Notes: generated by a model not told the origin, from the sequence alone. A stretch of 64,000 bases of DNA from Oceanobacillus limi (GCF_900111445.1 NZ_FOHE01000004.1:1-64000); one strand, 5' to 3'. Shown: positions 28,143-36,978, counted from the stretch's first letter. Program-made: numbers and translations.

Positions 28143-28794
28143 TTTGACGCATCCTCCGTTCTACGAAACTACCAATATTAGTAAGAATAAAAATCATTAT
28201 CCAATAAATAATCCCAGCTATGAGGAGAGGTTCAAAATTACGATACAACTGTGCTCCGACAATCTCTGCCCTTCTCATCAAGTCCATGTATCCAATTGTT
28301 GAAACTAAAGCAGACTCTTTTGTTAATGTAATGAATTCATTCATTAATGCTGGTAAGATATTTTTTAAAGCCTGAGGTAATATAATGGAAAGCATCATCG
28401 CAGGATAGGGAACGCCAAGTGCCTCTGCTGCTTCAACCTGCCCTTGATCCACAGCTAATATTCCGGCTCGAATTATTTCTGATACATATGCTGCTGAGTT
28501 CAATCCAAATGCTAAAACAGCACTGAGGAATATTGCAATATCATACCCTGTTAATTGTGGAATAGCATAATGAATTAACATCAACTGCAGAATCAGTGGT
28601 GTTCCACGAAAAATAGAAGTATAGATATCTGCTGGCCATTTTAATATTTTTTTATTTGTAATTTTACACAATGCTAAAATGGTACCTAATACTAATCCAA
28701 ATAGGATCGAAACACTTACAAATTTTAATGTAGCCCCAATTCCTTCTAATATAAAAGGAATAGAAGGCACGATTTGGCTGAAATCCAAATTCAT
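28135..28794 (-). CDS. artQ: amino-acid ABC transporter permease (ArtQ-like)
   Basis: A 219-residue His/Glu/Gln/Arg-type permease with about five membrane helices. The EAA loop [21 protein letters not shown] contacts the ATPase. [15 protein letters not shown] is the typical N-terminal inner-loop motif. It is followed by the overlapping ATPase gene and preceded 31 bases earlier by the binding-protein gene, so the three form one unit. The ATG lies behind AGGAGAGG. Confidence 0.9.
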   Translation of the reverse strand: MNLDFSQIVPSIPFILEGIGATLKFVSVSILFGLVLGTILALCKITNKKILKWPADIYTSIFRGTPLILQLMLIHYAIPQLTGYDIAIFLSAVLAFGLNSAAYVSEIIRAGILAVDQGQVEAAEALGVPYPAMMLSIILPQALKNILPALMNEFITLTKESALVSTIGYMDLMRRAEIVGAQLYRNFEPLLIAGIIYWIMIFILTNIGSFVERRMRQSD

Positions 28795-28825
28795 GCCTTA
28801 ACACCTCTCCTTCTAGTTGCCTATC

Positions 28826-29608
28826 TTATTCATAGTCAGATAACCATTCATCTTTTAATTCTTCCATTTTCCCACTGTCAGTCAGTTCTTCTAGGATATC
28901 ATTTACTTTATTTACTTGATCGCTCCCTTTCGGAAAAGCAATCGCCATACCCGGTGAGCTAGTAGTTGGATCATCGAATCCAACAAACCCTTGGGAATCA
29001 ACATACCCTTTTGCAACTGTCTTATCCATATACGCAACATCAATTCGATTTGAGTTTAATTCCTGGATAAGGATACTGGCATCATCGACTTTCTTTACCT
29101 CAAATCCATATTCCTCAGCTAGGGTTTCGGCACCTTCTTCTTGAATTGTCCCAAGCTGAACCCCTACCACTTTACCTTCTAATTCTTCTAAACTATCTAC
29201 TTCCGCATCTGTTTGTGAAATAAACATTTCTCCAGAACGATGGTATGCATTGGAGAAATCAACATTTTGTCTACGGTCTTCCGTTGCGCTCATCCCTGCC
29301 ATCACCATATCGACACGATCAGCTTGTAAAGCACCGATCAATCCGTCAAAATCCATGTCTTCAATTTCTAATTCGTATCCTAATTCATCTGCTATAATTT
29401 TTGCTAATTCTATATCGAACCCTTGAAAGTTCCCTTCTGTATCATAGGATTCAAATGGTGGAAAGTCGGCAGAAGTTGCCATTTTTAAAACTTCTTTATC
29501 CTCTGTTTCCTCTGATGTTGAAGCTGCATCCTCCGCATCTGCCCCACATGCAGCCATCAAACTTACTATAAGTCCTACCATAAGTACTTGAATAATCCAC
29601 TTTTTCAT
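28826..29608 (-). CDS. artP: amino-acid-binding lipoprotein (ArtP-like)
   Basis: A 260-residue solute-binding protein anchored by a lipobox Cys (MAAC, about residue 20). Family 3 motifs follow: ADFPPFESYD, GFDIELAKIIADELG, DMDFDGLIGALQADRVDMVMAGMSAT and LEGKVVGVQLGTIQEEGA. It binds a polar amino acid outside the membrane and delivers it to ArtQR. I favour ATG 29608 over the adjacent GTG 29611, on spacing from GGGGAG. The M20 amidohydrolase gene lies 62 bases upstream with no clear terminator between. Confidence 0.9.
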   Translation of the reverse strand: MKKWIIQVLMVGLIVSLMAACGADAEDAASTSEETEDKEVLKMATSADFPPFESYDTEGNFQGFDIELAKIIADELGYELEIEDMDFDGLIGALQADRVDMVMAGMSATEDRRQNVDFSNAYHRSGEMFISQTDAEVDSLEELEGKVVGVQLGTIQEEGAETLAEEYGFEVKKVDDASILIQELNSNRIDVAYMDKTVAKGYVDSQGFVGFDDPTTSSPGMAIAFPKGSDQVNKVNDILEELTDSGKMEELKDEWLSDYE

Positions 29609-29670
29609 CACAAATCTCCCCTTATCATTATCATTTAATATAAATATTTATGCATTAAAATGTATAAAAA

Positions 29671-30834
29671 TTACTTTTGTTTTTTATTAAATTCCATTGC
29701 GATTGCATCCATCAATTCCGTGTCAACGATAATATCATATCCTGTAGATGCCAGTGCTAACGCTCCTTGAATTAATGCTTGGTGTCCATCCATAGTAATT
29801 GTCTTTTCAGCAAATTCTTTTGTATGTGCGACTAATCCCGGCTCATTTAATGAGATATAGGGATGAATAGCAGGTACAACATGACTAACATTCCCCATAT
29901 CAATTGAACCATAGCTTTGCTTAGCTGGTAATACATCATGATTACTAGATTCTTTTAAATTCTGAGTAAATGATTGTGATAAAGCATCATTCGTTACCAT
30001 ATTGTCATAGCTCAATTCATAATTTGATATATCTAGTATTGCTCCCGTCATGAGTGCAGCACCTTTTGCAATATTTTCTACCTTTTCAACAACTCCATCT
30101 AATACGGAACGCTCTTTAGCCCGAATATAAAATTGAGCTACTGCGTAATCTGGAACAACATTTGCTGCTTTTCCCCCATCTGAAATAACTCCATGGATTC
30201 GAACGTCATCAGCTAAATGCTCCCGCATTGCATTAATACCATTGAATAGTTGAATCACACTATCCAAAGCATTGATCCCTTTTTCAGGTGATGCTGCTGC
30301 ATGAGACGACCTACCAGTATAAGCAAATTGTACGGCATCCATCGCTAATGAATCACCACTCTCATAAGAGGCATCACCGGGATGAAGAATCATCGCGACA
30401 TCAACATCATCAAATACACCTTGTTCACTCATTGGCACCTTTGCACCGTTTGTTTCTTCAGCAGGCGTGCCTAATACAACTACATTTCCTCCAATTTCAT
30501 CTACTAACTTACTTAATATTACTCCTGCACCAACACTCATCGTTCCAATCAGGTTATGTCCACACCCATGGCCGACTCCAGGTAATGCATCATATTCAGC
30601 CAAATATGCAATAGTAGGTCCAGGCTTTTCACTTCTATATTCTGCTTTAAACGCAGTTGGACGATTCACAATTCCCTTTTCTACCTGGAAATGATGCTTC
30701 AATAAATAATCTGTAAGTAGTTTCATTGACTGATATTCTTGATCACCTAGTTCAGGATTATGATAAAGATGATCACTCATTTCTATTAATTTCTGTTTTG
30801 TTTTATTTAATTCTACCTGCAATTGTTCTTTCAT
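29671..30834 (-). CDS. M20-family amidohydrolase
   Basis: A 387-residue metallopeptidase-type amidohydrolase. Motifs include YHNPELGDQE, AEYDALPGVGHGCGHN (metal ligands), GTPAEETNGAKV, then MILHPGD and GRSSHAAASPE of the dimerisation domain. It resembles the AbgA/AbgB and acyl-aminoacid amidohydrolase branch, which frees an amino acid from an amide conjugate. As first gene of the operon with the ArtPQR-like importer, it suggests uptake and hydrolysis of an N-acylated or dipeptide-like amino acid (inference). The ATG lies behind AAAGGTG. Confidence 0.87.
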   Translation of the reverse strand: MKEQLQVELNKTKQKLIEMSDHLYHNPELGDQEYQSMKLLTDYLLKHHFQVEKGIVNRPTAFKAEYRSEKPGPTIAYLAEYDALPGVGHGCGHNLIGTMSVGAGVILSKLVDEIGGNVVVLGTPAEETNGAKVPMSEQGVFDDVDVAMILHPGDASYESGDSLAMDAVQFAYTGRSSHAAASPEKGINALDSVIQLFNGINAMREHLADDVRIHGVISDGGKAANVVPDYAVAQFYIRAKERSVLDGVVEKVENIAKGAALMTGAILDISNYELSYDNMVTNDALSQSFTQNLKESSNHDVLPAKQSYGSIDMGNVSHVVPAIHPYISLNEPGLVAHTKEFAEKTITMDGHQALIQGALALASTGYDIIVDTELMDAIAMEFNKKQK

Positions 30835-31252
30835 ATTTATTCACCTTTTTGTATATTTATTAACTTATGTGTATATTTATACCATAGTAACTAGATCATT
30901 TGCAATAGTATTTTGGAATTTCTATGAATTTTTTCAATTTCAGTTAGGTTTATTCACCTATGTTTATGCTATTTTTCGCGTAAGGCAATTCAATAAAATT
31001 GCGGGATGAAACGAACAATGCATACTTGTATGCGGTCTTGTCCATTTGATGATGTCGAGTGATAGAAGGTAATTTTTGACCTGATAAAACTGTCAAATCA
31101 GAATTATGATGTTCCGATTCGTCATTGATGAGGATCGTGGTTCCGTTAAATGGCAAAAACAACAAACAAGGAGATCTACTACACATTAAGTTTCATGCTA
31201 CTTCATCACTAAAGAAAAAGAGCTCTGAGTTTTCTCAGAGCTCTTTCGAATA
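30835..31252. other. intergenic region with amidohydrolase promoter and an inverted repeat copy
   Basis: On the minus strand TTGCAA (30900-30905), an 18-base spacer and TATAAA (30876-30881) form a plausible promoter for the amidohydrolase-art operon. GTATATTTAT occurs twice on the plus strand, 20 bases apart (30851 and 30871), covering the -10 and the start region. At 31111-31151 lies an inverted copy of the 8035-8075 repeat (37 of 41 identical). No gene is credible here. Confidence 0.6.
31214..31246 (-). terminator. proS terminator
   Basis: A perfect stem AAAGAGCTCTGAG, a three-base T loop and its complement, with T-rich sequence on the minus side, right after the proS stop. Confidence 0.9.
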
Positions 31253-32692
31253 TTAATATGCTTTCGCCCAGTAAACAAGTTCTTTTGCTTCCTTGCCACA
31301 GCATACACATGTATCTGCCACTTTCTCTTCTTCAAATGGAATACAACGAGAGGTTGCTGTTGTCTCTTCTTTAATTTTTTCCTCACAAGCAACGTCGCCA
31401 CACCACATCGCTTTTAGGAATCCACCTTTTTGTTCAAGCGTTTGTTTAAACTCTTCCATATCTGTTGCAACAGATGTTTTTTCATCACGGTGATTTAATG
31501 CTTTATCATATAAATTTTGCTGGATTTCTTCTAGCAAGGCTGGTAATCGTTCCTCTAATTGAGTTAGGGCTACAAATTCCTTTTCGCCTGTATCACGACG
31601 AACAAGGACAACTTGTTCTTTTTCAATATCTTTTGGCCCCATTTCAATACGAACCGGAATTCCCTTCATTTCGTACTCATTGAATTTCCATCCTGGCATT
31701 TTATCACTGCCATCAATATCAACACGAATAAGGTCTTTTAGTTTATCCCGAAGATCATACGCCTTATCGAGCACTCCTTCTTTATGTTGGGCAATTGGTA
31801 CAATCATAGCCTGTGTAGGTGCGATACGTGGTGGTACTACTAAACCACGATTATCACCATGGACCATAATAAGAGCCCCCATAATACGTGTAGATAATCC
31901 CCAGGAGGTTTGATGAACATGTTGTGTCTCACCATTTTCATCTAGGTAAGTAATGTTAAATGCTTCCGCAAAGCCTGAGCCAAAATGATGGGACGTACCA
32001 GATTGCAGTGCTTTTCCATCATGCATTAGCGCCTCAATTGTTAACGTGTATTTAGCACCGGCAAATTTTTCTTTATCTGTTTTTCTACCACGTAGTACTG
32101 GTATTGCTAAATATTTTTCAACTAAATTGGCATAAACACCTAGCATTCGATCGGTTTCTTCGGATGCATCTTTATCGGTTGCATGGGCAGTATGTCCCTC
32201 TTGCCAGTGGAATTCTGAGGAACGTAAGAATGGACGTGTCGTCTTTTCCCAGCGTACTACATTTCCCCACTGGTTATATAGCTTCGGCAAATCACGATAG
32301 GAATTAATTTTTTTCGAATAATACTCACAGAACAACACCTCAGAAGTTGGTCGAACAGCGATTCTTTCCTGTAATTCCTCTTCTCCTCCGTGAGTAACCC
32401 AAGCAACTTCAGGAGCAAAGCCTTCTACATGGTCTTTCTCCTTTTGAAGTAGACTTTCGGGTATAAACAATGGAAAAGCCACATTCGAATGTCCCGTTTC
32501 TTTTATCATGCGATCTAATTGGTCACGCACATTTTCCCAAATAGCAAAGCCATATGGTTGTATAATCATAGTCCCTTTAACTTGACCATAATCTACGAGC
32601 TCAGCTTGTTTCACTACATCTGTATACCACTGTGCGAAATCGTCTTCCATTGCAGTAATCTTTTCTACAAACTGCTTATTTTTCTTACCCAA
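31253..32692 (-). CDS. proS: prolyl-tRNA synthetase, short archaeal/eukaryotic-type
   Basis: A 479-residue class II synthetase lacking the INS editing domain of the long bacterial form. Class II motifs are visible (RPTSEVLF, then [25 protein letters not shown], and a C-terminal anticodon domain). A Cys-rich zinc-binding C-terminal domain ([19 protein letters not shown]) ends in the typical Ala-Tyr. It charges tRNA-Pro with proline. Translation begins at TTG 32692 behind AGAGGTG. Expression is governed by the T-box upstream; many Bacillaceae carry this form beside the long one. Confidence 0.96.
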   Translation of the reverse strand: MGKKNKQFVEKITAMEDDFAQWYTDVVKQAELVDYGQVKGTMIIQPYGFAIWENVRDQLDRMIKETGHSNVAFPLFIPESLLQKEKDHVEGFAPEVAWVTHGGEEELQERIAVRPTSEVLFCEYYSKKINSYRDLPKLYNQWGNVVRWEKTTRPFLRSSEFHWQEGHTAHATDKDASEETDRMLGVYANLVEKYLAIPVLRGRKTDKEKFAGAKYTLTIEALMHDGKALQSGTSHHFGSGFAEAFNITYLDENGETQHVHQTSWGLSTRIMGALIMVHGDNRGLVVPPRIAPTQAMIVPIAQHKEGVLDKAYDLRDKLKDLIRVDIDGSDKMPGWKFNEYEMKGIPVRIEMGPKDIEKEQVVLVRRDTGEKEFVALTQLEERLPALLEEIQQNLYDKALNHRDEKTSVATDMEEFKQTLEQKGGFLKAMWCGDVACEEKIKEETTATSRCIPFEEEKVADTCVCCGKEAKELVYWAKAY

Positions 32693-32734
32693 ATTAATAC
32701 ACCTCTCTATAGAAAATTATTTTTGTTAGAACGC

Positions 32735-32975
32735 AAAAAATCCTCCGTCCAATAAGGGACCGAGGTCTGGTGGTACCACCCTAATTTGTAACCAGATATA
32801 AATGATTACACACTTTGTTTGATAACGGTTTTAAAACCGCGCACATCTTCTCGATGGCGAACTCCAAGGCAGGTTCCAAATTACGTCTTTAGAAAGTTGC
32901 AGCGTCCCTTTCCTCTCTGAGAAAGACGTTAAAATTGTACTAATCCTTTTCAACGTTTCCGTATAACTTAGTTTA
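32735..32975 (-). promoter_or_regulatory. T-box riboswitch of proS
   Basis: On the minus strand the leader holds the 14-base T-box AGGGTGGTACCACC (complement of 32769-32782), a following terminator stem (CCTCGGTCC with GGACGGAGG) and six T at 32735-32740. Upstream a long stem I can be folded, with TTAGTACA and a CAGAGAGGA terminal region. The likely specifier codon is CCT, in GGAACCTGCC, which reads proline and agrees with the gene. Uncharged tRNA-Pro should stabilise the antiterminator. Confidence 0.93.
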
Positions 32976-32981
32976 ATTTTA

Positions 32982-33010
32982 AATATATAGATATAAAGCG
33001 CCAAAGTCAA
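32982..33010 (-). promoter_or_regulatory. proS promoter
   Basis: On the minus strand TTGACT (33005-33010), a 17-base spacer and TATATT (32982-32987), placed just upstream of the T-box leader. Typical sigma-A promoter. Confidence 0.8.
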
Positions 33011-33293
33011 GTATTAGCAGGACTGAACAAAAACTGTAACTTTCTATTTATTTGTTTACAAAACCCCTAATTCATGTGCATCCCATCTCTTCCGTAAATT
33101 CGGTTATTTTGAAACTTTTCTCCACCATTTTCGTATCTATAATTAGGAGGGATTCGCCATTCCCAAAGATTGGTTGATAAACTTTATAGGGAAATCTCTA
33201 CCTAGGAACGTATGGAGCACGTCGGCCAACAGCAGAGAAATTTATCCAATGGCGCTGCTAAGTATACTATGCGATTAGGAGGTTGAAACTGAA

Positions 33294-33473
33294 ATGAATG
33301 ACTGGCTTATTCGAATGATTATGGTAGTCGTTGCGTTACCTTTTATCTTCTATTTTATAGCATTAGGAAAAAATGTTAGGCAAACGGAAAAAGAACATAA
33401 GAAAGATATGACTTATGAGTTAAATCCTTTTACGGGAATGAAAATGCCTGAAGATGATAACAAAAGAAAATAA
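33294..33473 (+). CDS. small single-pass membrane protein, 59 residues
   Basis: A short open frame with one N-terminal membrane helix (about residues 4-24) and a charged C-terminus (EKEHKKDM, then ELNPFTGMKMPEDD). AGGAGG lies 11 bases before its ATG and a strong terminator follows the stop directly, so it is probably a real monocistronic gene. I do not recognise a family. Confidence 0.65.
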   Translation: MNDWLIRMIMVVVALPFIFYFIALGKNVRQTEKEHKKDMTYELNPFTGMKMPEDDNKRK

Positions 33474-33475
33474 AA

Positions 33476-33514
33476 AATAACGAAGTCTGTAAAATCTTAC
33501 AGACTTCGTTATTT
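33476..33514. terminator. bidirectional terminator
   Basis: A perfect AATAACGAAGTCTGTAA stem with complement, flanked by A and T runs, between the 59-residue gene and pdxK; it overlaps the pdxK stop. Confidence 0.92.
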
Positions 33515-34336
33515 TTCTACTTTTACTTTATAAGCAAGCCCCTGCTTACGTAAACCTGCATGATAGGTAGGGCCAACAACATTAGTATAGGAAAATCCAT
33601 GTTCAATCGCCGTTGATACAAACTCTTTTGCAGATCGAATGCTTTTCTCTATACTACTTCCTTTCGAGAGGTTCGCCGTAATTGCTGCGGAATATGTACA
33701 ACCCGCACCACTTGTATGTTCTGTATTAATTCTAGGAACCTCAAATGTTGTAACCGACGATCCATCATACAATACATCCACTGCTGGTCCGGATAGCCTT
33801 CCACCTTTCACTAGTACGGCTTTTGAACCTAACTTCCACAAATCAACTGCAGCCTTTTTTAAATCCTCAACATGTGTTAACGTTCGCCCTCCCAACAACA
33901 AAGATGCTTCTGGCATGTTTGGTGTCATAATCGTTGCTAGCGGAAGGAGTTTTTCTTGTAGTGATTCGATTGCATCCTCTGCAAGCAATCGTGAGTTCAT
34001 TTTCCCGATCATCACAGGATCAACCACCACATGCTGGACAGAAGATTGCTCAATTAGTTTAGCTACTGCTACTATTATTTCTTTAGAAAATAACATACCG
34101 ACTTTAATCGTATCGACACCAACCTGTTCTACTGCAGTAGCAAACTGCGCTTCAATTGCTTCAATGGTTTGAAGATGTACATTCTTTTTTGTATCTGGAT
34201 GCTTAGCAACAAGAGCAGTTACAACACTCATTCCATAGACATCTAGTTCCTGGAATGTTTTTAAATCTGCTTGAATACCAGCACTTCCTCCTGCTGCTGA
34301 ACCTGCAATAGTCAAAACCCTTGATGGCATTTTCAT
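33509..34336 (-). CDS. pdxK: pyridoxal/pyridoxine/hydroxymethylpyrimidine kinase
   Basis: A 275-residue ribokinase-fold kinase of the ThiD-like PdxK group. The N-terminus is LTIAGSAAGGSAGIQADLKTF, the centre has VVVDPVMIGK, and the ATP/anion-hole motif is HTSGAGCTYSAAI. The C-terminal VVGPTYHAGLR matches the Bacillus PdxK ending (VGPTKHSALR type). It phosphorylates B6 vitamers with ATP. The pattern AGSAAGGSAG where most have AGSDSSGGAG is a mild departure. It is monocistronic; the DUF456 gene ends 40 bases upstream on the same strand. Confidence 0.9.
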   Translation of the reverse strand: MKMPSRVLTIAGSAAGGSAGIQADLKTFQELDVYGMSVVTALVAKHPDTKKNVHLQTIEAIEAQFATAVEQVGVDTIKVGMLFSKEIIVAVAKLIEQSSVQHVVVDPVMIGKMNSRLLAEDAIESLQEKLLPLATIMTPNMPEASLLLGGRTLTHVEDLKKAAVDLWKLGSKAVLVKGGRLSGPAVDVLYDGSSVTTFEVPRINTEHTSGAGCTYSAAITANLSKGSSIEKSIRSAKEFVSTAIEHGFSYTNVVGPTYHAGLRKQGLAYKVKVEK

Positions 34337-34376
34337 TTATTCAATCCCTACCTATGAAAATAATAATTACCTTATT

Positions 34377-34859
34377 TTAAAATACAATGACAATAAAGAA
34401 CCAAATGATCATGATTAATTGAATCACAACTTTTGCAAAGGCTCCACCTAAAAACCCTAACAACGAACCTATCGATGCGCGTAGTGCTTCTTGAGTGGTA
34501 CGACTTTGCATCAATTCAATAACAAATACTGCAATAAACGGAATAATGATAATTCCAAACGGTGGAATGATGAAGGAGCCCACGATAACGGCGATCGCTG
34601 CACCACGTTCCCCCCACTTGCTTCCCCCAAACCGTTTTACAAAATAACTATTAGCAATAATATCCGCCACAATTAAAATTACCGTAAACAAAAGCATTGC
34701 AATCCAAAATACGAGTCCTAGTTCACTTCCATTTATGATAAAATGATATAATAGAAAACCTATCCATAGAACTAATACAGAAGGTATTATTGGGAAGACA
34801 ACACCAATAAAACTAAGAATAAATAATGCAATGATACATACCCAAATTACGATATCCAG
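34377..34859 (-). CDS. DUF456 membrane protein
   Basis: A protein of about 160 residues with four or more hydrophobic segments. The central motif SYFVKRFGGSKWGERGAAIAVIVGSF and Gly-rich PPFGIIIIPFIAVFVIEL are typical of DUF456. The start is unclear. A TTG at 34874 has no ribosome site in front, while GGAGGAAGG lies inside that extension, eight bases before a CTG at 34859. I give the CTG, with low confidence in that boundary. Function unknown. Confidence 0.78.
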   Translation of the reverse strand: MDIVIWVCIIALFILSFIGVVFPIIPSVLVLWIGFLLYHFIINGSELGLVFWIAMLLFTVILIVADIIANSYFVKRFGGSKWGERGAAIAVIVGSFIIPPFGIIIIPFIAVFVIELMQSRTTQEALRASIGSLLGFLGGAFAKVVIQLIMIIWFFIVIVF

Positions 34860-34885
34860 TTTTCCTTCCTCCAATCATTTAAATG

Positions 34886-35195
34886 CTAAGCTACTGGCTT
34901 TTTAATACTGGAAAGCTTTGTCTCTTCTTTTCGTACAATACGTTTATAGTTCTCCACATGTTTCAATATGCTAAGCAAAGATAAATGAATTACAATTATT
35001 ATTGGTTCCATTCCAAAGAAATGAGCCATACACCAATGACCAAATAATCAGTAGCATTTGTAAACAATAATAAAATACCTATTCCGATAAGTGCAACCTT
35101 CCAATCTATTGCTAACAAAATCCCTACGAAAGATGCTGTACCTTTTCCACCACTAAATTTCATTGTAAGCCGATAATTATGACCGATGATTAGAA
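34886..35195 (-). pseudogene. plsY-like acyl-phosphate:glycerol-3-phosphate acyltransferase remnant
   Basis: The minus strand reads a PlsY C-terminal half in two frames. Frame one begins at about 35193 with VLIIGHNY and continues KFSGGKGTASFVG, the conserved GH and GGKG motifs of PlsY, to a stop near 35000. Frame two takes over at about 35030 (AHFFGMEP) and ends with the family-like tail SILKHVENYKRIVRKEE and a stop at 34886. One missing base near 35029-35033 explains the switch. The N-terminal half is absent: homology ends where the AGCGCAAGCGCC repeat begins. It is a dead paralogue; the essential plsY must be elsewhere. Confidence 0.75.
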
Positions 35196-35260
35196 CAAAA
35201 GCGCAAGCGCCCTGGGGAGAGACTTACGGACTGGACTGAGCTCCCCAACAACCATTTTAT
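35193..35260. repeat. AGCGCAAGCGCC repeat with hairpin
   Basis: The unit AAAAGCGCAAGCGCCCTGG is followed by an inverted pair, GGGGAGAGACT and its rough complement AGCTCCCC, around about 20 bases. The first 23 bases recur at 21500-21522. It forms the break point of the plsY-like remnant and lies before the CwlK-like gene. Confidence 0.65.
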
Positions 35261-35329
35261 CGTATAACGTAATTAGCTAGGAGAAAAGGAGCTAGTTACG
35301 CAACCATTTTCGGATACGGAGGACTATTA

Positions 35330-35887
35330 TTGAGATATTTACGATCGATCATTTTGTTATTATTAATTTGTATAATTATAATTTTCATCTACTACTATTT
35401 TGGATATAACCGTTATGAATACCTTGGGAAAAATGCCCCCTTACCAACTGAATTACATCCCATTGTTGCAGAGAAATCCGAAGTACTTATCAAAAAAGCT
35501 GCCAAAGAAGAGATAACGGTTGTTTTTACCGAATCGATTCGCAGTGTAGATAGACAGAATGAGTTATATGCTCTTGGTCGAACAAAGGATGGCAATATCG
35601 TCACCTATGCTAAGGGTGGAGAGTCTTACCATAATTATGGATTGGCAATTGATTATGTGCTCATGAAACATAATAACGAACAGACTTGGGATATTAAATA
35701 TGATGGAAATGGAAACGGGAAATCTGATTGGTTTGAAGTTGCAGCTATTGCAAAAGAGCTTGGGTTTGAGTGGGGTGGGGACTGGGATACTTTCAAAGAT
35801 TACCCACATCTACAAATGACATTTGGATTGAGCATTTCCCAGCTTCAACGTGGTTTACGTCCAAAAGCAGACTTACAATCGGAATAG
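35330..35887 (+). CDS. M15-family peptidoglycan peptidase (CwlK/VanY-like)
   Basis: A 185-residue membrane-anchored or exported peptidase. An N-terminal hydrophobic helix (about 6-25) precedes a catalytic domain with SIRSVDRQNELYALGRT, the zinc motif SYHNYGLAIDY and DYPHLQMTFG, the M15 His/Asp/His pattern. Close relatives (CwlK) are L-alanyl-D-glutamate endopeptidases of peptidoglycan; others are D,D-carboxypeptidases. It starts at TTG 35330, seven bases after GGAGG. The next gene begins 85 bases later. Confidence 0.87.
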   Translation: MRYLRSIILLLLICIIIIFIYYYFGYNRYEYLGKNAPLPTELHPIVAEKSEVLIKKAAKEEITVVFTESIRSVDRQNELYALGRTKDGNIVTYAKGGESYHNYGLAIDYVLMKHNNEQTWDIKYDGNGNGKSDWFEVAAIAKELGFEWGGDWDTFKDYPHLQMTFGLSISQLQRGLRPKADLQSE

Positions 35888-35972
35888 GCAGGAAGATAGC
35901 ATTTGGCTTCTTGTTCAATTAAACTTAAATTATCTTGAATTCAAAATAGTTCCCGGTAAAGGAGGAAATTGT

Positions 35973-36944
35973 ATGCAACTTAAAGGTATCCACCATGTAT
36001 CAGCTATTACTGCAAACGCTAAAAATAATTATCATTTTTATACCGAAATATTAGGAATGCGATTAGTAAAAAAGACGGTTAATCAGGATGATACATCCGT
36101 TTATCATTTGTTTTATGCCGATGAAGTTGGAAACCCTGGAACGGATCTTACCTTTTTCGAAATACCAAATGCGGGGACAACTTACCTTGGTATAAGCAGT
36201 ATTTCCGGTACCTCATTACGTGTTCCAACGAATCAAGCGCTTGAATATTGGAATAAACGTTTGGATCAGTATAATGTTGATCACGATGGTATTACGATGG
36301 AGGGAAAACGACAAGTTATCCATTTTCGAGATCCCGAAAAACAAAGGCTAACACTAGTATCCGATGAAGATAACAAAGGTGTCGCTGGTGGAAGACCATG
36401 GTCTAAAAGTAGCGCTTCTATTGAACACGGAATTACAGGACTCGGACCAAGCAAATTAACCGTTGAAAATCCAACACCGACAATCCAAGTTCTGACTGAG
36501 GTTTTAACCTTTAAACAAGTAGATCGTTATCCATCATCCATCAAAGGGCAAGAGGATATTATGGTATTTTCAACTGGAGAAGGCGGAACAGGCGCAGAGG
36601 TCCATTTGGAGGTTAGAAATGATTTACCTAGGGAAAGACCTGGACGAGGCAGTGTGCATCATGTGGCATTTCGAGTTGAAAACAAAGATGAACTTGCCAA
36701 ATGGAGAGAACGTCTTCAAGCTGAACGAATTCCTAATTCTGGACTAGTAGATCGATTCTATTTTCAGTCGCTTTATTTCCGAGAACCAAATGGTATTCTA
36801 TTTGAATTGGCGACCGATGGGCCAGGATTTGCTACCGATGAAGAAGTTGAGCATTTAGGTGAATCCCTTGCCCTACCACCATTTTTTGAGGATCAAAGAA
36901 AAGAGATTGAAGCGAAGTTAAAGCCACTTGATACGAAACGATAA
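35973..36944 (+). CDS. MhqO/MhqA-type ring-cleaving dioxygenase
   Basis: A 323-residue protein made of two VOC halves (about 4-130 and 150-290). The metal-ligand pattern is clear: GIHHVSAI at the start, HHVAFRV in the second half and FELATD near the end. It matches the hydroquinone-specific extradiol dioxygenases of B. subtilis (MhqA, MhqO, MhqE), which detoxify quinones. ATG 35973 follows AAAGGAGG; the open frame begins at 35850 inside the preceding gene. No MarR-type MhqR gene is adjacent. Confidence 0.88.
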   Translation: MQLKGIHHVSAITANAKNNYHFYTEILGMRLVKKTVNQDDTSVYHLFYADEVGNPGTDLTFFEIPNAGTTYLGISSISGTSLRVPTNQALEYWNKRLDQYNVDHDGITMEGKRQVIHFRDPEKQRLTLVSDEDNKGVAGGRPWSKSSASIEHGITGLGPSKLTVENPTPTIQVLTEVLTFKQVDRYPSSIKGQEDIMVFSTGEGGTGAEVHLEVRNDLPRERPGRGSVHHVAFRVENKDELAKWRERLQAERIPNSGLVDRFYFQSLYFREPNGILFELATDGPGFATDEEVEHLGESLALPPFFEDQRKEIEAKLKPLDTKR

Positions 36945-36978
36945 GGTAGATAAATCTTTCAAAAAAGTAGAATCAATG

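Noticed and set aside
30950-31186. 78-codon minus-strand frame between the amidohydrolase and proS
   Set aside because: It covers the inverted repeat copy, has no ribosome site and no recognisable protein pattern.
33159-33278. 39-codon frame that would start at ATT after AGGAGG, upstream of the 59-residue gene
   Set aside because: Only the good ribosome site speaks for it; the start is non-standard, the peptide has no pattern, and a stop lies right before it.
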